This document shows, piece by piece, positions 36,254 through 44,539 of a stretch of DNA of 59,519 nucleotides. The notes beneath the pieces were generated by a model. The model made no database searches, was not told the DNA's origin, and saw nothing but the letters and a program-made list of their open reading frames with translations. Numbering within the stretch: position 1 is the first letter of the stretch; each line of letters begins with the position of its first letter. The DNA comes from Acidobacteriota bacterium. GTDB taxonomy: Bacteria > Acidobacteriota > Terriglobia > Bryobacterales > Bryobacteraceae. The translations under genes were made by a program, and so were the position numbers. Where the stretch lies: the NCBI GenBank assembly GCA_005808475.1, contig SYLY01000171.1:1-59519 (forward strand), read 5' to 3'.

Positions 36254-37068
36254 GCGGCCCGCGCCGTCTTGCCGAAGATCCAGGCCTTCTCGTCCGCCGA
36301 GAGCTTGGCGTAGGCGGCCTCCACCGTCTTGACCCACTTCCCGTATCCGCACGCGACCAGACACACCGGCCAGTCCGAGCCGAACATCAACCGGCGCGGC
36401 CCGAAGGCCTCGAGGACCGTGTCGAAGTAGCGCTGCAACTGAGCGGGCGTCCAGTTCTTCCAGTCCGCTTCGGTCACCATGCCGGAGACCTTGCAGTAGA
36501 CATTGGACCGCTTGGCCATTTCGCGCATGTTCTTCGCCCACGCATCGAACGAGTTCGTCTTGATGACCGGTTTGGCGATGTGGTCGATCACGAACACCTG
36601 CTGCGGATGGCGGTCCACGAAGACGATCGAGTTTGGCAGGTGCTTTTCGAAGATGAGGATGTCGTAGATGTAGCCCCAGTGATGGAGCGCCTTGATCCCT
36701 TCGTTGAAATCGGGGCGGAGGATGAACGCGTCGTCGGGCTCGCCCTGCACCACGTGGCGGAAACCGCGCAGTTTCGGATGGCCGTGGAACGCCTCGATCT
36801 GCCGCGCGGCATCCTTGGCCACCAGCGGGACCCAACCGACCACGCCCTTGATGAAGGGATTCCTGGATGCGAAGTCGAGGAGGAACCGCGTTTCCTCCAC
36901 CGATTGCCGCGCCTGAACGCTCACCACCGCGTCGATGCCCGCCTGCTTGATCTCGGCGGAAAGGTGCGGCGGAAGGAAGTCGCGCCGGATGACGGACATC
37001 TCGTTCGAGATCCAGTCGTACTCCTTGGCCGAGTACTTCCAGAAGTGATGGTGCGAGTCGATGCGCAT
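36238..37068 (-). CDS. Amidohydrolase-2 family, L-fuconolactonase-like
   Basis: 276-residue TIM-barrel hydrolase without a signal peptide. Features: MRIDSHHHFWKYS (HxH metal site), KLRGFRHVVQGEPD, VFVIDHIAKPVIK (His ligand) and LMFGSDWPVCL (Asp), in the order typical of L-fuconolactonase and related sugar-lactone hydrolases. These open sugar lactones to sugar acids in non-phosphorylative routes. It is divergent from the sialidase / sialidase-Kelch / aldolase operon; together they could form one pathway for an acidic or deoxy sugar. Its 3' end overlaps the kinase remnant. Confidence 0.87.
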   Translation of the reverse strand: MRIDSHHHFWKYSAKEYDWISNEMSVIRRDFLPPHLSAEIKQAGIDAVVSVQARQSVEETRFLLDFASRNPFIKGVVGWVPLVAKDAARQIEAFHGHPKLRGFRHVVQGEPDDAFILRPDFNEGIKALHHWGYIYDILIFEKHLPNSIVFVDRHPQQVFVIDHIAKPVIKTNSFDAWAKNMREMAKRSNVYCKVSGMVTEADWKNWTPAQLQRYFDTVLEAFGPRRLMFGSDWPVCLVACGYGKWVKTVEAAYAKLSADEKAWIFGKTARAAYDLK

Positions 37069-37108
37069 CGCTTACCATTGTCGCCTTTCGCGCGGCTCGT
37101 TGCCGGAC

Positions 37109-37139
37109 TTGCCAGCCCGCCGCTCCGCCGGCGTATGAT
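37109..37139 (+). promoter_or_regulatory. Candidate promoter (TTGCCA-19-TATGAT) of the sialidase operon
   Basis: TTGCCA at 37109-37114 and TATGAT at 37134-37139, 19 bp apart, lie 14 bp before the ATG at 37154, in the gap between divergent genes. The spacing is slightly long and the leader would be very short. Confidence 0.4.
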
Positions 37140-37153
37140 CAATGGGTCGGCCC

Positions 37154-38218
37154 ATGAAGAAAATTACACTTCTCGCCGCCCTCTTGGCGGCGCCCATTTG
37201 CGCGCAGATGCAGCGCTCCGGCGTCACTTCGGGCCTGGGTTATTTCCCCGTCACCATCAAACTGAAGAACGGCCATTTGCTCACCGTGCTTCGCGGCGGT
37301 GCGCCCCACGTGGGAATCAAGGGGCGGCTGGATCTGGTCCGCTCCACCAACGGCGGCAAGACTTGGTCCAAGCCGTGGACCGCCGTCGACGACGCGCAGG
37401 ACGACCGCAATCCCGCCATCGGCCAGATGAGGGACGGATCCATCGTTCTCGCCTACTGCGTGCTGAGCGGATTCGATGCCACAGGCCTGAAGCTGTCTCC
37501 TAACCGCTCCGAGCGCAAATTCGACGGCGTATACATCGTGCGATCCACCGACAACGGCAAGACATGGACCAAGCCGGTGCGCGACGCGGGGACGTTCGAC
37601 TTCTATAAGCTCGACGGCGCCATCTCGCCCTACGGAAAGATCGTCCAGTTGAAGGACGGCAGCGCCGCCATGGCCGTCTACTTCGAGTTCCACGACGGCC
37701 GCGGCAACGAGAGCTATCTGTTCCGGTCGCGCGACAACGGCGTCACGTGGGGTGAGCCGGTGCTGCTCGGCAGGCACTTCAATGAAACCGGCATCGTGCA
37801 GTTGGACGACGGCCGCATCGTCGCCGCGATGCGATCGGAGAAAGGCGGCCACGTCGCGATCACCGCCTCTAACGACAACGGCAAGAACTGGAGCGAACCC
37901 CGCCAGATCACCCGCGACAACGAACACCCCGCCGATCTCATTCAGCTCTCCAGCGGCCATTTGCTGATGACCTACGGACAGCGCAACGCGCCTCGCGGAG
38001 TACACGCCAAGATCAGCCGCGACGGCGGCACGAGCTGGGACCAGGAGCACAGCATCGTGCTCGCGGCGGATTCGCCCAACGGCGACTGCGGATATCCCAG
38101 TTCGGTCGAAACCCGCAAGGGCCGCATCGTCACGATCTACTACCAGGTCGACGATTTGAAGGACGCGCCGGCTTCCTCCAAGGCGAAATCCGTGATCTGG
38201 CAGGCTCCCTCGAAATGA
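37154..38218 (+). CDS. Secreted sialidase-like Asp-box propeller protein
   Basis: 354 residues with a signal peptide (MKKITLLAALLAAPICAQ). Asp boxes are clear: STNGGKTW, STDNGKTW, SRDNGVTW, SNDNGKNW, SRDGGTSW. The usual YRIP Arg motif is not evident at the N-terminus, where GYFPVTIKLKNGHLL is found, so the substrate may differ from sialic acid. The ATG at 37154 gives the standard signal start; an ATG at 37142 adds only four residues. The following gene overlaps by 4 bp (ATGA). Confidence 0.85.
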   Translation: MKKITLLAALLAAPICAQMQRSGVTSGLGYFPVTIKLKNGHLLTVLRGGAPHVGIKGRLDLVRSTNGGKTWSKPWTAVDDAQDDRNPAIGQMRDGSIVLAYCVLSGFDATGLKLSPNRSERKFDGVYIVRSTDNGKTWTKPVRDAGTFDFYKLDGAISPYGKIVQLKDGSAAMAVYFEFHDGRGNESYLFRSRDNGVTWGEPVLLGRHFNETGIVQLDDGRIVAAMRSEKGGHVAITASNDNGKNWSEPRQITRDNEHPADLIQLSSGHLLMTYGQRNAPRGVHAKISRDGGTSWDQEHSIVLAADSPNGDCGYPSSVETRKGRIVTIYYQVDDLKDAPASSKAKSVIWQAPSK

Positions 38219-40269
38219 CCCGGCGGCGGTTGCTCGGCGTTCCGCTCGCCGCGCCGCTCCTGGCGCAACACGGCTCCTCGTCCGGCCGCCCCCGGATCGA
38301 ACTCGGACCCGAACGGCTGGTGGCGCGGGACCTCGCGTGGCCCTATCTCGGACAACTCCGCGACGGGACCACCGTGGTGTTCGGGCACATCGGCTGGCCG
38401 CAAGGCGGCAAGTATCCCGATCACTACACGGCCGTCTCTCGCGATGGGCGCAAGACGTGGACGGTCTGGAAGCCCTCGCCCGCGCAGGGAGTGGGTCCGG
38501 TCACCGAAGGTGTCCATGTGGAACTCCGCGATGGCACTCTGCTGGTGTTCGACGTCCATGCCGAACACACCGGAGCCAAGCGGTTCCAGCATGACTACTG
38601 GGTCTCGCGCGATTCGCTCCGCACGCTGGAAGGTCCGTTCCCCTATTCGTTCTCCCTGCCCCAGGCCGATACCGGCGGCGTCGACGATCGCGGCGAGCCT
38701 ATCAGCCGGATCTACGTCCGCCGCTCGATGATCGAACTGCCAGGCGGCGATCTGATCGCCTGCGCCTACGGACGCTTCGAGACCGACAAGATGCCGGTGG
38801 AGTACATCGCGGGGATGTCGAAGATGCGGTCCTTCGTCCTGCGCTCGGCCGATCGAGGCAAGACGTGGCGCTACATCGCGACCATTTCGGCGGACCCCGT
38901 GGAGCAGGAGGGGCCGTGCGAGCCGGTGATGGAGCGCCTCCGCCACGGGCCGAACAAAGGCCGCCTGATTTGTTTGCTGCGATCCGGCCGCGAGAATCCC
39001 ATCTACCAGTGCGAATCCGACGACGAAGGCGCCACGTGGACCAAAGCCTACCCCATCGAATGGCGCTACTCTCGCTTCGGCCGTTCGCGCCCGATCGTGG
39101 GCGTCGATCCCGATCTCGTCGAGATGAGCGACGGCACGCTCGCCATGTCGTTCGGCCACAAGCCCGATTTCGAGGACCATGGCAACTTCGCCGCCCTCTC
39201 GCTGGATCACGGCAAAACGTGGAGCGAGGTGGTGCGGCTGTCTTCCTCGGTCACGCAAGCCTACACCGGCATCCGTGAAGTGGCGCCCGGCGAGTTGTAC
39301 GCGGTCTACACGATCTCCGGCCGCGTGCAGTCGGCCGGCTATCGCGGCGCCCGATTCGACACCGTGGGGAGATCGATCTTCGTCAGACGCACCGATATGT
39401 CCGATCAACTGCAGTGGAGCGACCGGCGGCCCATGCCGCGCGCCGAAGCCGGATGCGCGGCCGCCGCGCTCGGCGGCGAACTCGTCCTCGCCGGAGGAAC
39501 CGCGTGGGAAGGCGGCGTCAAGCGCTTCCTGAACACGGTCCAGATCTACGATCCGCGCGCGGACAAATGGCGCGACGGTCCGCCATGCCCCGAACCGCTC
39601 GCCTACGCCCCGTTCGTGCAATCGGACGATGGGCTCGAGGTGTTCGGCACGAACGACGGCGCTTCGCCGGGACGCCACATCTGGCGGCTGGACGCGCCGA
39701 AGTCGAACTGGACGCGCGGCGGGGAGGCTCCGGCGGACTTTTCGATGGGCCGCGCGGCGCGGATCGGGCAGGATGTGTTCGTCTTCGGCGGCGGTTCGGA
39801 CGACGTTTGGCGCCGCGCCGGCGCGGGCGAATGGAAGAAGATCTCCCGGCTTCCGGGCGGCCATGTTCAACTGTCCGCGATCGCCGCCGCCAATGGCAAG
39901 GTGTACCTGTTCGGCGGATTCTCGATGAAGGGCGCCGAAGTGGTCAACACCGCGGCGGCCTACGAATTCGACTCCCAAGCCGCCGCATGGAAGCGGCTCC
40001 GCGACATGCCCATCGCATCGCGTGGAACGGTGGGGCTCGGCATCGGCGCGCGCATCTACCTGTTCGGCGGCTACGGCGAAGGCTTTCTCGATAACGTCTG
40101 GATCTACGACATCGCCAAGGACGCCTATCGCGACGACGCGCCGATGCCCGTGCCCCTGATCGGGGCCGATATGTTCGCGATCGACGGCGTCATTCTCGGC
40201 GCCGGCGGTGAGGACCGGATGAAGAACCGCTCGGCGCGCACCCTGGCCGCCGGAGTACCGAAAGGCTGA
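38215..40269 (+). CDS. Sialidase-like propeller fused to a Kelch propeller
   Basis: 684 residues. N-terminal signal MTRRRLLGVPLAAPLLAQ. The first part (about 25-395) is a sialidase-like propeller with partial Asp boxes (SRDGRKTW, SADRGKTW, SDDEGATW, SLDHGKTW). The second (about 400-680) is a Kelch propeller with typical blades (AALGGELVLAGGT...NTVQIYDP, NGKVYLFGGFSMKGAEVVNT, GARIYLFGGYGEGFLDNVWIYD), like N-acetylneuraminate epimerase NanM. A single polypeptide could bind or release a terminal sugar and then act on the freed anomer; this is inference. Coupled to the upstream sialidase (ATGA) and 3 bp before the aldolase gene. Confidence 0.85.
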   Translation: MTRRRLLGVPLAAPLLAQHGSSSGRPRIELGPERLVARDLAWPYLGQLRDGTTVVFGHIGWPQGGKYPDHYTAVSRDGRKTWTVWKPSPAQGVGPVTEGVHVELRDGTLLVFDVHAEHTGAKRFQHDYWVSRDSLRTLEGPFPYSFSLPQADTGGVDDRGEPISRIYVRRSMIELPGGDLIACAYGRFETDKMPVEYIAGMSKMRSFVLRSADRGKTWRYIATISADPVEQEGPCEPVMERLRHGPNKGRLICLLRSGRENPIYQCESDDEGATWTKAYPIEWRYSRFGRSRPIVGVDPDLVEMSDGTLAMSFGHKPDFEDHGNFAALSLDHGKTWSEVVRLSSSVTQAYTGIREVAPGELYAVYTISGRVQSAGYRGARFDTVGRSIFVRRTDMSDQLQWSDRRPMPRAEAGCAAAALGGELVLAGGTAWEGGVKRFLNTVQIYDPRADKWRDGPPCPEPLAYAPFVQSDDGLEVFGTNDGASPGRHIWRLDAPKSNWTRGGEAPADFSMGRAARIGQDVFVFGGGSDDVWRRAGAGEWKKISRLPGGHVQLSAIAAANGKVYLFGGFSMKGAEVVNTAAAYEFDSQAAAWKRLRDMPIASRGTVGLGIGARIYLFGGYGEGFLDNVWIYDIAKDAYRDDAPMPVPLIGADMFAIDGVILGAGGEDRMKNRSARTLAAGVPKG

Positions 40270-40272
40270 GAC

Positions 40273-41181
40273 ATGCGATATAAACGCACGCTGCTGGTGA
40301 GTTGCGAGATCCCCTGGGACCAGAACGAAGAACTGCTCGAGGACGCATTTCGCGCCGAAGTCCGCCACACGCTGGCGAACGGACTGCGCGATCTCTACAT
40401 CTTCGGCACGGCCGGCGAAGGCTACGCGGTCACCGATGGCCAGTTCCGCCGCATCGTGGAGATCTTCGCCGAAGAGACGCTCCGGCCGGACGTTCGCCCG
40501 CAGGTCGGCGTGATCGCGCTTTCCACGGCGCAATTCAAGGAGCGGATCGGCATCGCGCACCGGGCCGGCTTCCGCGCCTTTCAGATCTCGCTGCCGTCCT
40601 GGGGAGTGCTCAACGACAGCGAGATGCTCCGCTTCTTCCAGGATGTGTGCGGCGCGTTTCCCGATTCGCGCTTCCTCCACTACAACCTGATGCGCACCAA
40701 GCGGCTCCTCGGGGCGCGCGACTACCGCCGCGTGGCGGACGCCGTGCCGAACCTGTGCGCGACCAAGAACACCGGAACCACGGTCCACTCGACCATGGAG
40801 CTGCTGCGCGAAACTCCGGAGATCCAGCACTTCCTCGGCGAAGCGATGTTCCCCACCGGCTGTCTCCACGGCGAATGCTCGCTGCTCAGCTCGTTCGCGC
40901 CGATGCTGCCGCGCGCGAGCCGCAAGCTGTTCGACTTGTGTGTCGCGCGCGCGCCGGAGGCGTTCGCGTATCAGGCTGAGTACCTGCGCGTGGTGGAAGA
41001 CGTGATCGCGCCGCTACGCCGGAAATCGCTGATCGACGGCGCTTACGACAAGGTGCTGGCCCGGCTGGGCGGCGCCGAGATGCCTATCCGCTTGCTATCG
41101 CCCTACGAGTCCTTCACCGAGGAAGAGTACCTGGAGTGCCACGACACGCTCCACGGCAAGTACGCGGACTGGCTCGGCTGA
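40273..41181 (+). CDS. DHDPS/N-acetylneuraminate lyase-family aldolase
   Basis: 302-residue class I aldolase fold. The Schiff-base Lys is K165 (CATKNTG), the Tyr of the active site Y137 (LHYNLMRTKR) with the following Arg, and the carboxylate-binding motif is FGTAGEGY (about 45-52). The enzyme family includes dihydrodipicolinate synthase, N-acetylneuraminate lyase and 2-keto-3-deoxy sugar-acid aldolases. No lysine-pathway gene is nearby, while two sialidase-like genes are directly upstream, so a sugar-acid lyase is more likely. No signal peptide, so probably cytoplasmic. Third gene of the operon (3 bp gap). Confidence 0.88.
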   Translation: MRYKRTLLVSCEIPWDQNEELLEDAFRAEVRHTLANGLRDLYIFGTAGEGYAVTDGQFRRIVEIFAEETLRPDVRPQVGVIALSTAQFKERIGIAHRAGFRAFQISLPSWGVLNDSEMLRFFQDVCGAFPDSRFLHYNLMRTKRLLGARDYRRVADAVPNLCATKNTGTTVHSTMELLRETPEIQHFLGEAMFPTGCLHGECSLLSSFAPMLPRASRKLFDLCVARAPEAFAYQAEYLRVVEDVIAPLRRKSLIDGAYDKVLARLGGAEMPIRLLSPYESFTEEEYLECHDTLHGKYADWLG

Positions 41182-41211
41182 GCCGCGCCGCCATGCTAAC
41201 CTTACGGTAGA

Positions 41212-41607
41212 ATGGCGTTGAAACCCGCAACCGTCAATTGGATGCCCGTGCTCGGCTTGGCATGGCTCGTGCCTGGCGCGGGACATTTCCTGCTCGGCAA
41301 GAAGACTCGCGCGCTGCTGCTGTTCACGTGCGTGCTGGTGGCCTTCGTCCTCGGACTGATGACTCGTGGCGCGCTGTTTTCGCCGCAGACGGGCGACCTG
41401 TTCACCACCATCATTTACTGCGGCGGATTCGCGGGCAACGTCGCTTCCGGAGTCTTCTACCTGATGACGGTATGGCTCGGCTACAACCAGCCGGACGTCG
41501 CGGGCCACGTGCACGACTACGGCACCAAGCTGCTGGTGGGCGCCGGGCTGATGAACATCCTCGCGATGGTGGACGCCTACGAGATCGCGACCGGGAAGAA
41601 GGACTGA
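41212..41607 (+). CDS. DUF6677-like small membrane protein
   Basis: 131 residues with about three to four membrane segments. The motif LAWLVPGAGHFLLGKK (about 15-30) is the TM2-like 'PGAGH' signature of this acidobacterial family, and a second conserved part is IIYCGGFAGNVASGVFYL and GTKLLVGAGLMNILAMVDAYEIA. Function unknown. A TAGAAT-like -10 at 41207-41212 overlaps the ATG at 41212, so the real start may be the TTG at 41218 or ATG 41242. The next small membrane gene follows by 4 bp. Confidence 0.72.
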   Translation: MALKPATVNWMPVLGLAWLVPGAGHFLLGKKTRALLLFTCVLVAFVLGLMTRGALFSPQTGDLFTTIIYCGGFAGNVASGVFYLMTVWLGYNQPDVAGHVHDYGTKLLVGAGLMNILAMVDAYEIATGKKD

Positions 41608-41611
41608 CGCG

Positions 41612-41797
41612 ATGCCGAAGATGAACCTGTCGCATCTGGAAGTGAGCCTGATTTTCGCCGTGCTGTGCTCGATCGTGATGGGGATCGTATCCAAGCGGAC
41701 CCACCAGGATCGGATCCAGTACGGTCTCTACACGTTCGGCTGTTTCATCGTCGCCCTCTTCGGCATGGGCTGGGTGATGTACCTCGGTCACGGCTAG
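41612..41797 (+). CDS. Small membrane protein
   Basis: 61 residues with two hydrophobic helices (LIFAVLCSIVMGIVS and YGLYTFGCFIVALFGMGWVMYL). Four bases after the DUF6677-like gene and on the same strand, so probably the second gene of a pair. Unknown function; I recall such small partners beside DUF6677 genes but cannot prove it. Confidence 0.62.
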   Translation: MPKMNLSHLEVSLIFAVLCSIVMGIVSKRTHQDRIQYGLYTFGCFIVALFGMGWVMYLGHG

Positions 41798-41849
41798 CCT
41801 GAATCGAACCGCGCTCGTGAGGGCGCCGGCACGCTCGGAACGATCACCT

Positions 41850-42110
41850 CCGGCAGGCCGGTGACCTGACGGCGGAACATCTCGCCCATTCTTTGGCATT
41901 GGTGGGGATCTTGTGGCCGCTCGGTTCCGCGGTGTTGGCAGGCCTGTGGCAGTACTTGTTCGGCCGGTCCGGAGTCTCGGTCCGGGGCTCACTCTTCTTG
42001 CGTGGAGAGCAACGGCGCCGCTGCTTGCGCTCCAGATCGGCGATGCGCTATTTTCCAGCCGGTTGCTCCGCAACCGCTCCAGTTCCCGGCGACGGGTTTC
42101 CGCAACACCG
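41850..42110 (-). pseudogene. Probable remnant of an IS66-type transposase N-terminus
   Basis: In this otherwise gene-free stretch, the minus strand gives, across a frameshift, ETRRRELERLRSNRLEN followed by RIADLERKQRRRCSPRKK, then EPRTETPDRP and GHKIPTNAKEW. Leucine-zipper-like repeats followed by 'LERKQRR' and a Pro/Lys-rich segment resemble the N-terminus of IS66 TnpC transposases. No ends or target duplications are visible. Weak but consistent with insertion-sequence decay at the border of the accessory island. The rest of 41798-42189 shows nothing else. Confidence 0.35.
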
Positions 42111-42189
42111 GACGGTGTTCAGGCCCTACACGATGCCGTTTTGCGCGATCTACCGGCATCCCTTACTGTAGAAGTAGAGGAAACACCGC

Positions 42190-42441
42190 TTGAACCTAAC
42201 GATCAGCCTCCCAGACGCGGATGTGCGTGCCTTGGAAGTGAAGGCCAAAGCGCAAGGAATGTCTGCCGAGCAATACGCGTTGCACGTACTCGAGCAGGAT
42301 TTGGCTCCAGACTGGCTACGCAAGTCTTGGTCAAGCGCGGAAGAGGCGGGACTAGGTCAACTGTCCATGGATGAGATCGAGGCTGAGATCGCGGCCGCGC
42401 GGCGGGCCCGCCGCGCAACCAGCCCACGCGACCGCGCATGA
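42190..42441 (+). CDS. Putative antitoxin (ribbon-helix-helix-like)
   Basis: 83 residues. The N-terminus NLTISLPDADVRALEVKAKAQGMSAEQ fits a ribbon-helix-helix/DUF-type antitoxin, followed by an acidic helical tail (MDEIEAEIAAARRARR). The GAGG of the leader (42176-42179) is near the start. Its stop overlaps the following PIN gene start by 4 bp (ATGA). The partner toxin is truncated, so this antitoxin may be an orphan. Confidence 0.75.
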   Translation: MNLTISLPDADVRALEVKAKAQGMSAEQYALHVLEQDLAPDWLRKSWSSAEEAGLGQLSMDEIEAEIAAARRARRATSPRDRA

Positions 42442-42640
42442 TCCGCGTTGTGCTCGACACGAATATCATAGTGCCGGCGCTACTCCAGCCCCTCGGCCCA
42501 CCTGCGCAAGTGTTTTTGTTGGCGTTGGGCGGCGCCGTTCAAATGTGTGTCAGTGGTGTCATTTTCGCTGAATACGAGGAAGTGCTCCGCCGGCCACGGC
42601 TTCGCCGGACAGAAGAGACAGTCCTCTCGAGCACGGCGCG
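42438..42640 (+). pseudogene. Truncated PIN-domain toxin (COG1569 type)
   Basis: The first about 65 residues are a normal PIN toxin: IRVVLDTNIIVPALLQPLGPP (first catalytic Asp), VSGVIFAEYEEVLRRPRL. Then at about 42640 the sequence becomes the minus-strand CHAT gene segment (copy 1) and the frame runs on as unrelated, Arg/Ser-rich residues to 43046. The rear two-thirds of the PIN domain, with the remaining acidic residues, are missing, so the toxin should be inactive. Confidence 0.75.
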
Positions 42641-42994
42641 CCGGAGCAGATCGGGGTCGCCGAGCACCTCCCACGGCGCGTCGCGCAAGGCGCGGGCGGC
42701 GGCCGACGCATCCTGTTTGGCGGCGCCGAACTCGATCACCAGAGGCACGGGCGCGAGGTCGACGATCCGCTCGAGGAAGCGGGACGCGCCGTCGAGCCAC
42801 CGGAAGATCTCCTCGCCGAGATCCAGCAGGGGGACTCGCTGCCGGCGGAGAGCGATCTGCCGGTACCGGGCGGACCAGTCCGCGAGCCGCGCGACTTCCT
42901 CTGGTGGGAGAGGGCGCTCCTCGAGCAGACCCGCCGCCTCGCACCGGAGTTCGATTCCGCGCGGGGTGGCTCGTACGGTGGCGTGCGGCTTCAT
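42640..42994 (-). pseudogene. CHAT-protease gene, 5' fragment (copy 1)
   Basis: Starting at ATG 42994, about 118 residues are readable: MKPHATVRATPRGIELRCEA, then LLDLGEEIFRWLDGASRF, APVPLVIEFGAAKQDA and APWEVLGDPDLLRRAVLE, the latter the beginning of a CHAT (caspase-like) domain. The frame is open to here but is cut by the PIN gene remnant at about 42640; the catalytic His and Cys part is missing. The same sequence occurs as copy 2 at 45027-45436. The copy 1 reading frame is intact where copy 2 has lost one G. Confidence 0.78.
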
Positions 42995-43072
42995 GGAGTT
43001 AGTTAGCGCCGATGTTACCATGTCCGGCGGGCGAGGCGCGGTTTGACCGGAAGTCCGTCCGCTTTGCGATAT
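42656..43072. repeat. Direct repeat, copy 1 (CHAT gene start plus its upstream region)
   Basis: About 417 bp, roughly 94% identical by eye to 45027-45436, in the same orientation. It covers the first about 110 codons of the CHAT gene, the start codon and about 75 bp of the upstream region. Differences are point changes plus small indels (one G in the GGGG run and the 4 bp TTAG near the start codon are extra here). Confidence 0.9.
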
Positions 43073-43393
43073 AGGGGGCTCCTCACCCGCTCCGCCCCTC
43101 TCGCCCTTTCCATCATTCGCTATCCTGACGGAGACTGTCCACCCGGCCTCGATCCCTCCCGGAATGCCGTTGGCGCCACTGGTCCAAGTACTCGCTTGCC
43201 ATCGGCCGGTAGGCCAGAGCGGCGTTCCAAAGCCCTGTCAATGGATTGTGTTAGATTGTGTGGCGCCGTTCGGGGCCTGCTGAAGCAGCCATCGATTCGA
43301 AAGCGTGGCCCGGGCTTTGATCGCGATTGAAGCGCAGGCTGGCCCCCCTCGTTCGAACCGCCAACCGCGGCTAGAATGGGGACAGGAGCGCAT
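43073..43393. other. Intergenic stretch between CHAT copy 1 and the ParD-like gene
   Basis: About 320 bp. I see no credible gene on either strand; a short direct repeat ATTGTGT-TAG-ATTGTGT lies at about 43244-43260. It probably contains the promoter of the ParD-like gene. Confidence 0.4.
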
Positions 43394-43612
43394 ATGGAAG
43401 TCAACCTGCCAGCCGACTTGACGCACGAACTGCAAGCCGAGGTTGCGGCGGGCCGCTATCTCAGCGCCAGCACGCTGATCGAGCAAGCTCTCCGTCGCTT
43501 CTTATCCGAACGGCAACGCGCCACGGAAAGGCTGGAAGCGCTTCGTCGTATCGGTCAAGCGGTCGATGACGCCGGCCTGTACGAGCGCGTCGTTCTGCCT
43601 GACCATCAATGA
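43394..43612 (+). CDS. ParD-like ribbon-helix-helix antitoxin
   Basis: 72 residues: EVNLPADLTHELQAEVAAGR then SASTLIEQALRRFLSERQ, the ribbon and helix pattern of CopG/ParD antitoxins. ATG 43394 is preceded by AGGAG at 43384-43388. A PIN-domain gene starts 1 bp after its stop. Together they form a complete toxin-antitoxin module, in contrast to the damaged module upstream. Confidence 0.85.
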   Translation: MEVNLPADLTHELQAEVAAGRYLSASTLIEQALRRFLSERQRATERLEALRRIGQAVDDAGLYERVVLPDHQ

Positions 43613-43613
43613 C

Positions 43614-44165
43614 ATGACGGGTCCGCCGCCCGTCTTCCTCGACGCCTGCGTCCTGGTCAACTTCTCGCTCTGTGACACACTGCTGCGCCTGGCAGAGCCT
43701 CCCCGGTTGTACGAACCCAGGTGGAGCCGTGAAGTCATGGCCGAGACCACCCGTGCACTCGAAGCCAAGCTAAATTGGCCGCGCGGTTTGGTAGCGCACT
43801 TCGAGGCCGAGTTGCGCGCACACTTCGCGGACGCCTGGGTGGACGGCCACGACCATCTCATCGATTCGGTCGGGAATGAACCGAAAGACCGGCATGTCCT
43901 TGCTGCCGCGGTGCATTCGAGTACGCCGGTGATCGTCACGTTTGACTTGCGCCACTTTAGAGAGGAGCATTTGCTTCCGTGGGGGATCACAGCCGTGCAC
44001 CCGGATCGCTTCCTGGTCTCTCTGCATACGCAGGAGCCAGAACTTGTCCGCGAGAAGGTACAGCAGCAAGCGGAGGACCGGAATCGTTCGCTGGCCCAGC
44101 TTACTGAGATCCTCCGAACGACAGTACCCGAATTCGCGCGTGTGATCTCCCCGCTCCGGACATGA
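43614..44165 (+). CDS. PIN-domain protein (probable toxin)
   Basis: 183 residues. PIN signatures: VFLDACVLVNFSLCDTLL (first Asp), EVMAETTRALEAKL (Glu), PKDRHVLAAAVH (Asp) and VIVTFDLRHF (late Asp). It has an extra helical C-terminus of about 45 residues, longer than VapC. The ATG at 43614 lies directly after the antitoxin stop (1 bp gap), so expression is coupled. Expected to be an RNase neutralised by the upstream ParD-like protein. Confidence 0.83.
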   Translation: MTGPPPVFLDACVLVNFSLCDTLLRLAEPPRLYEPRWSREVMAETTRALEAKLNWPRGLVAHFEAELRAHFADAWVDGHDHLIDSVGNEPKDRHVLAAAVHSSTPVIVTFDLRHFREEHLLPWGITAVHPDRFLVSLHTQEPELVREKVQQQAEDRNRSLAQLTEILRTTVPEFARVISPLRT

Positions 44166-44539
44166 GTGCCGCCGGCCCACGTCCACGGCGGCGATGTCGG
44201 TAGGCTTCAGGTGGCGGAGCCGTTCGAGACTGACGTTGCCGTTCGAGGCTTCCTTGGCACCGACAGCGAGTCTTCTCCGATCCTCTGTCGGCCATCTGGC
44301 GGGCCGCTTGCAACAGGCGGCCCCGCGGTCTGAGGGCGGTCGATGCCGCCTCCTGCTTATCGGTCAGCTTGTCTCTCACATCACGATGTCAGGTTGGCGA
44401 AGCCCAACTTCTCTGGCTCGGTGACGCCGCCGTACTTCTGGAGCGTCGCCTTTGCTATAAGCCGAAGCCGGCGGACTCGCACAGCCGCTTCACTTCCGCC
44501 AAGGCTTCGTCGCGCACAACACCCTGCCGGTGCCGCGGA
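44166..44539. other. Gene-free decayed stretch
   Basis: About 370 bp with no intact gene. On the minus strand a short coding-like run, AKATLQKYGGVTEPEKLGFA, and another, EALAEVKRLCESAGFGL, occur in different frames and may be the end of a lost gene downstream of the CHAT pseudogene. I do not recognise either. Confidence 0.35.

Noticed and set aside
38140..40869. A 909-residue minus-strand frame across the sialidase-Kelch gene
   Set aside because: Antisense shadow; the plus-strand genes have clear signal peptides, Asp boxes and Kelch blades.
42438..43046. A 202-residue plus-strand protein
   Set aside because: Only the first about 65 residues are a PIN domain; the rest is antisense of the CHAT gene, so it is treated as a truncation.
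43073..43393. Transposase remnant in this gap
   Set aside because: A few short coding-like stretches exist but none matches a transposase pattern convincingly.
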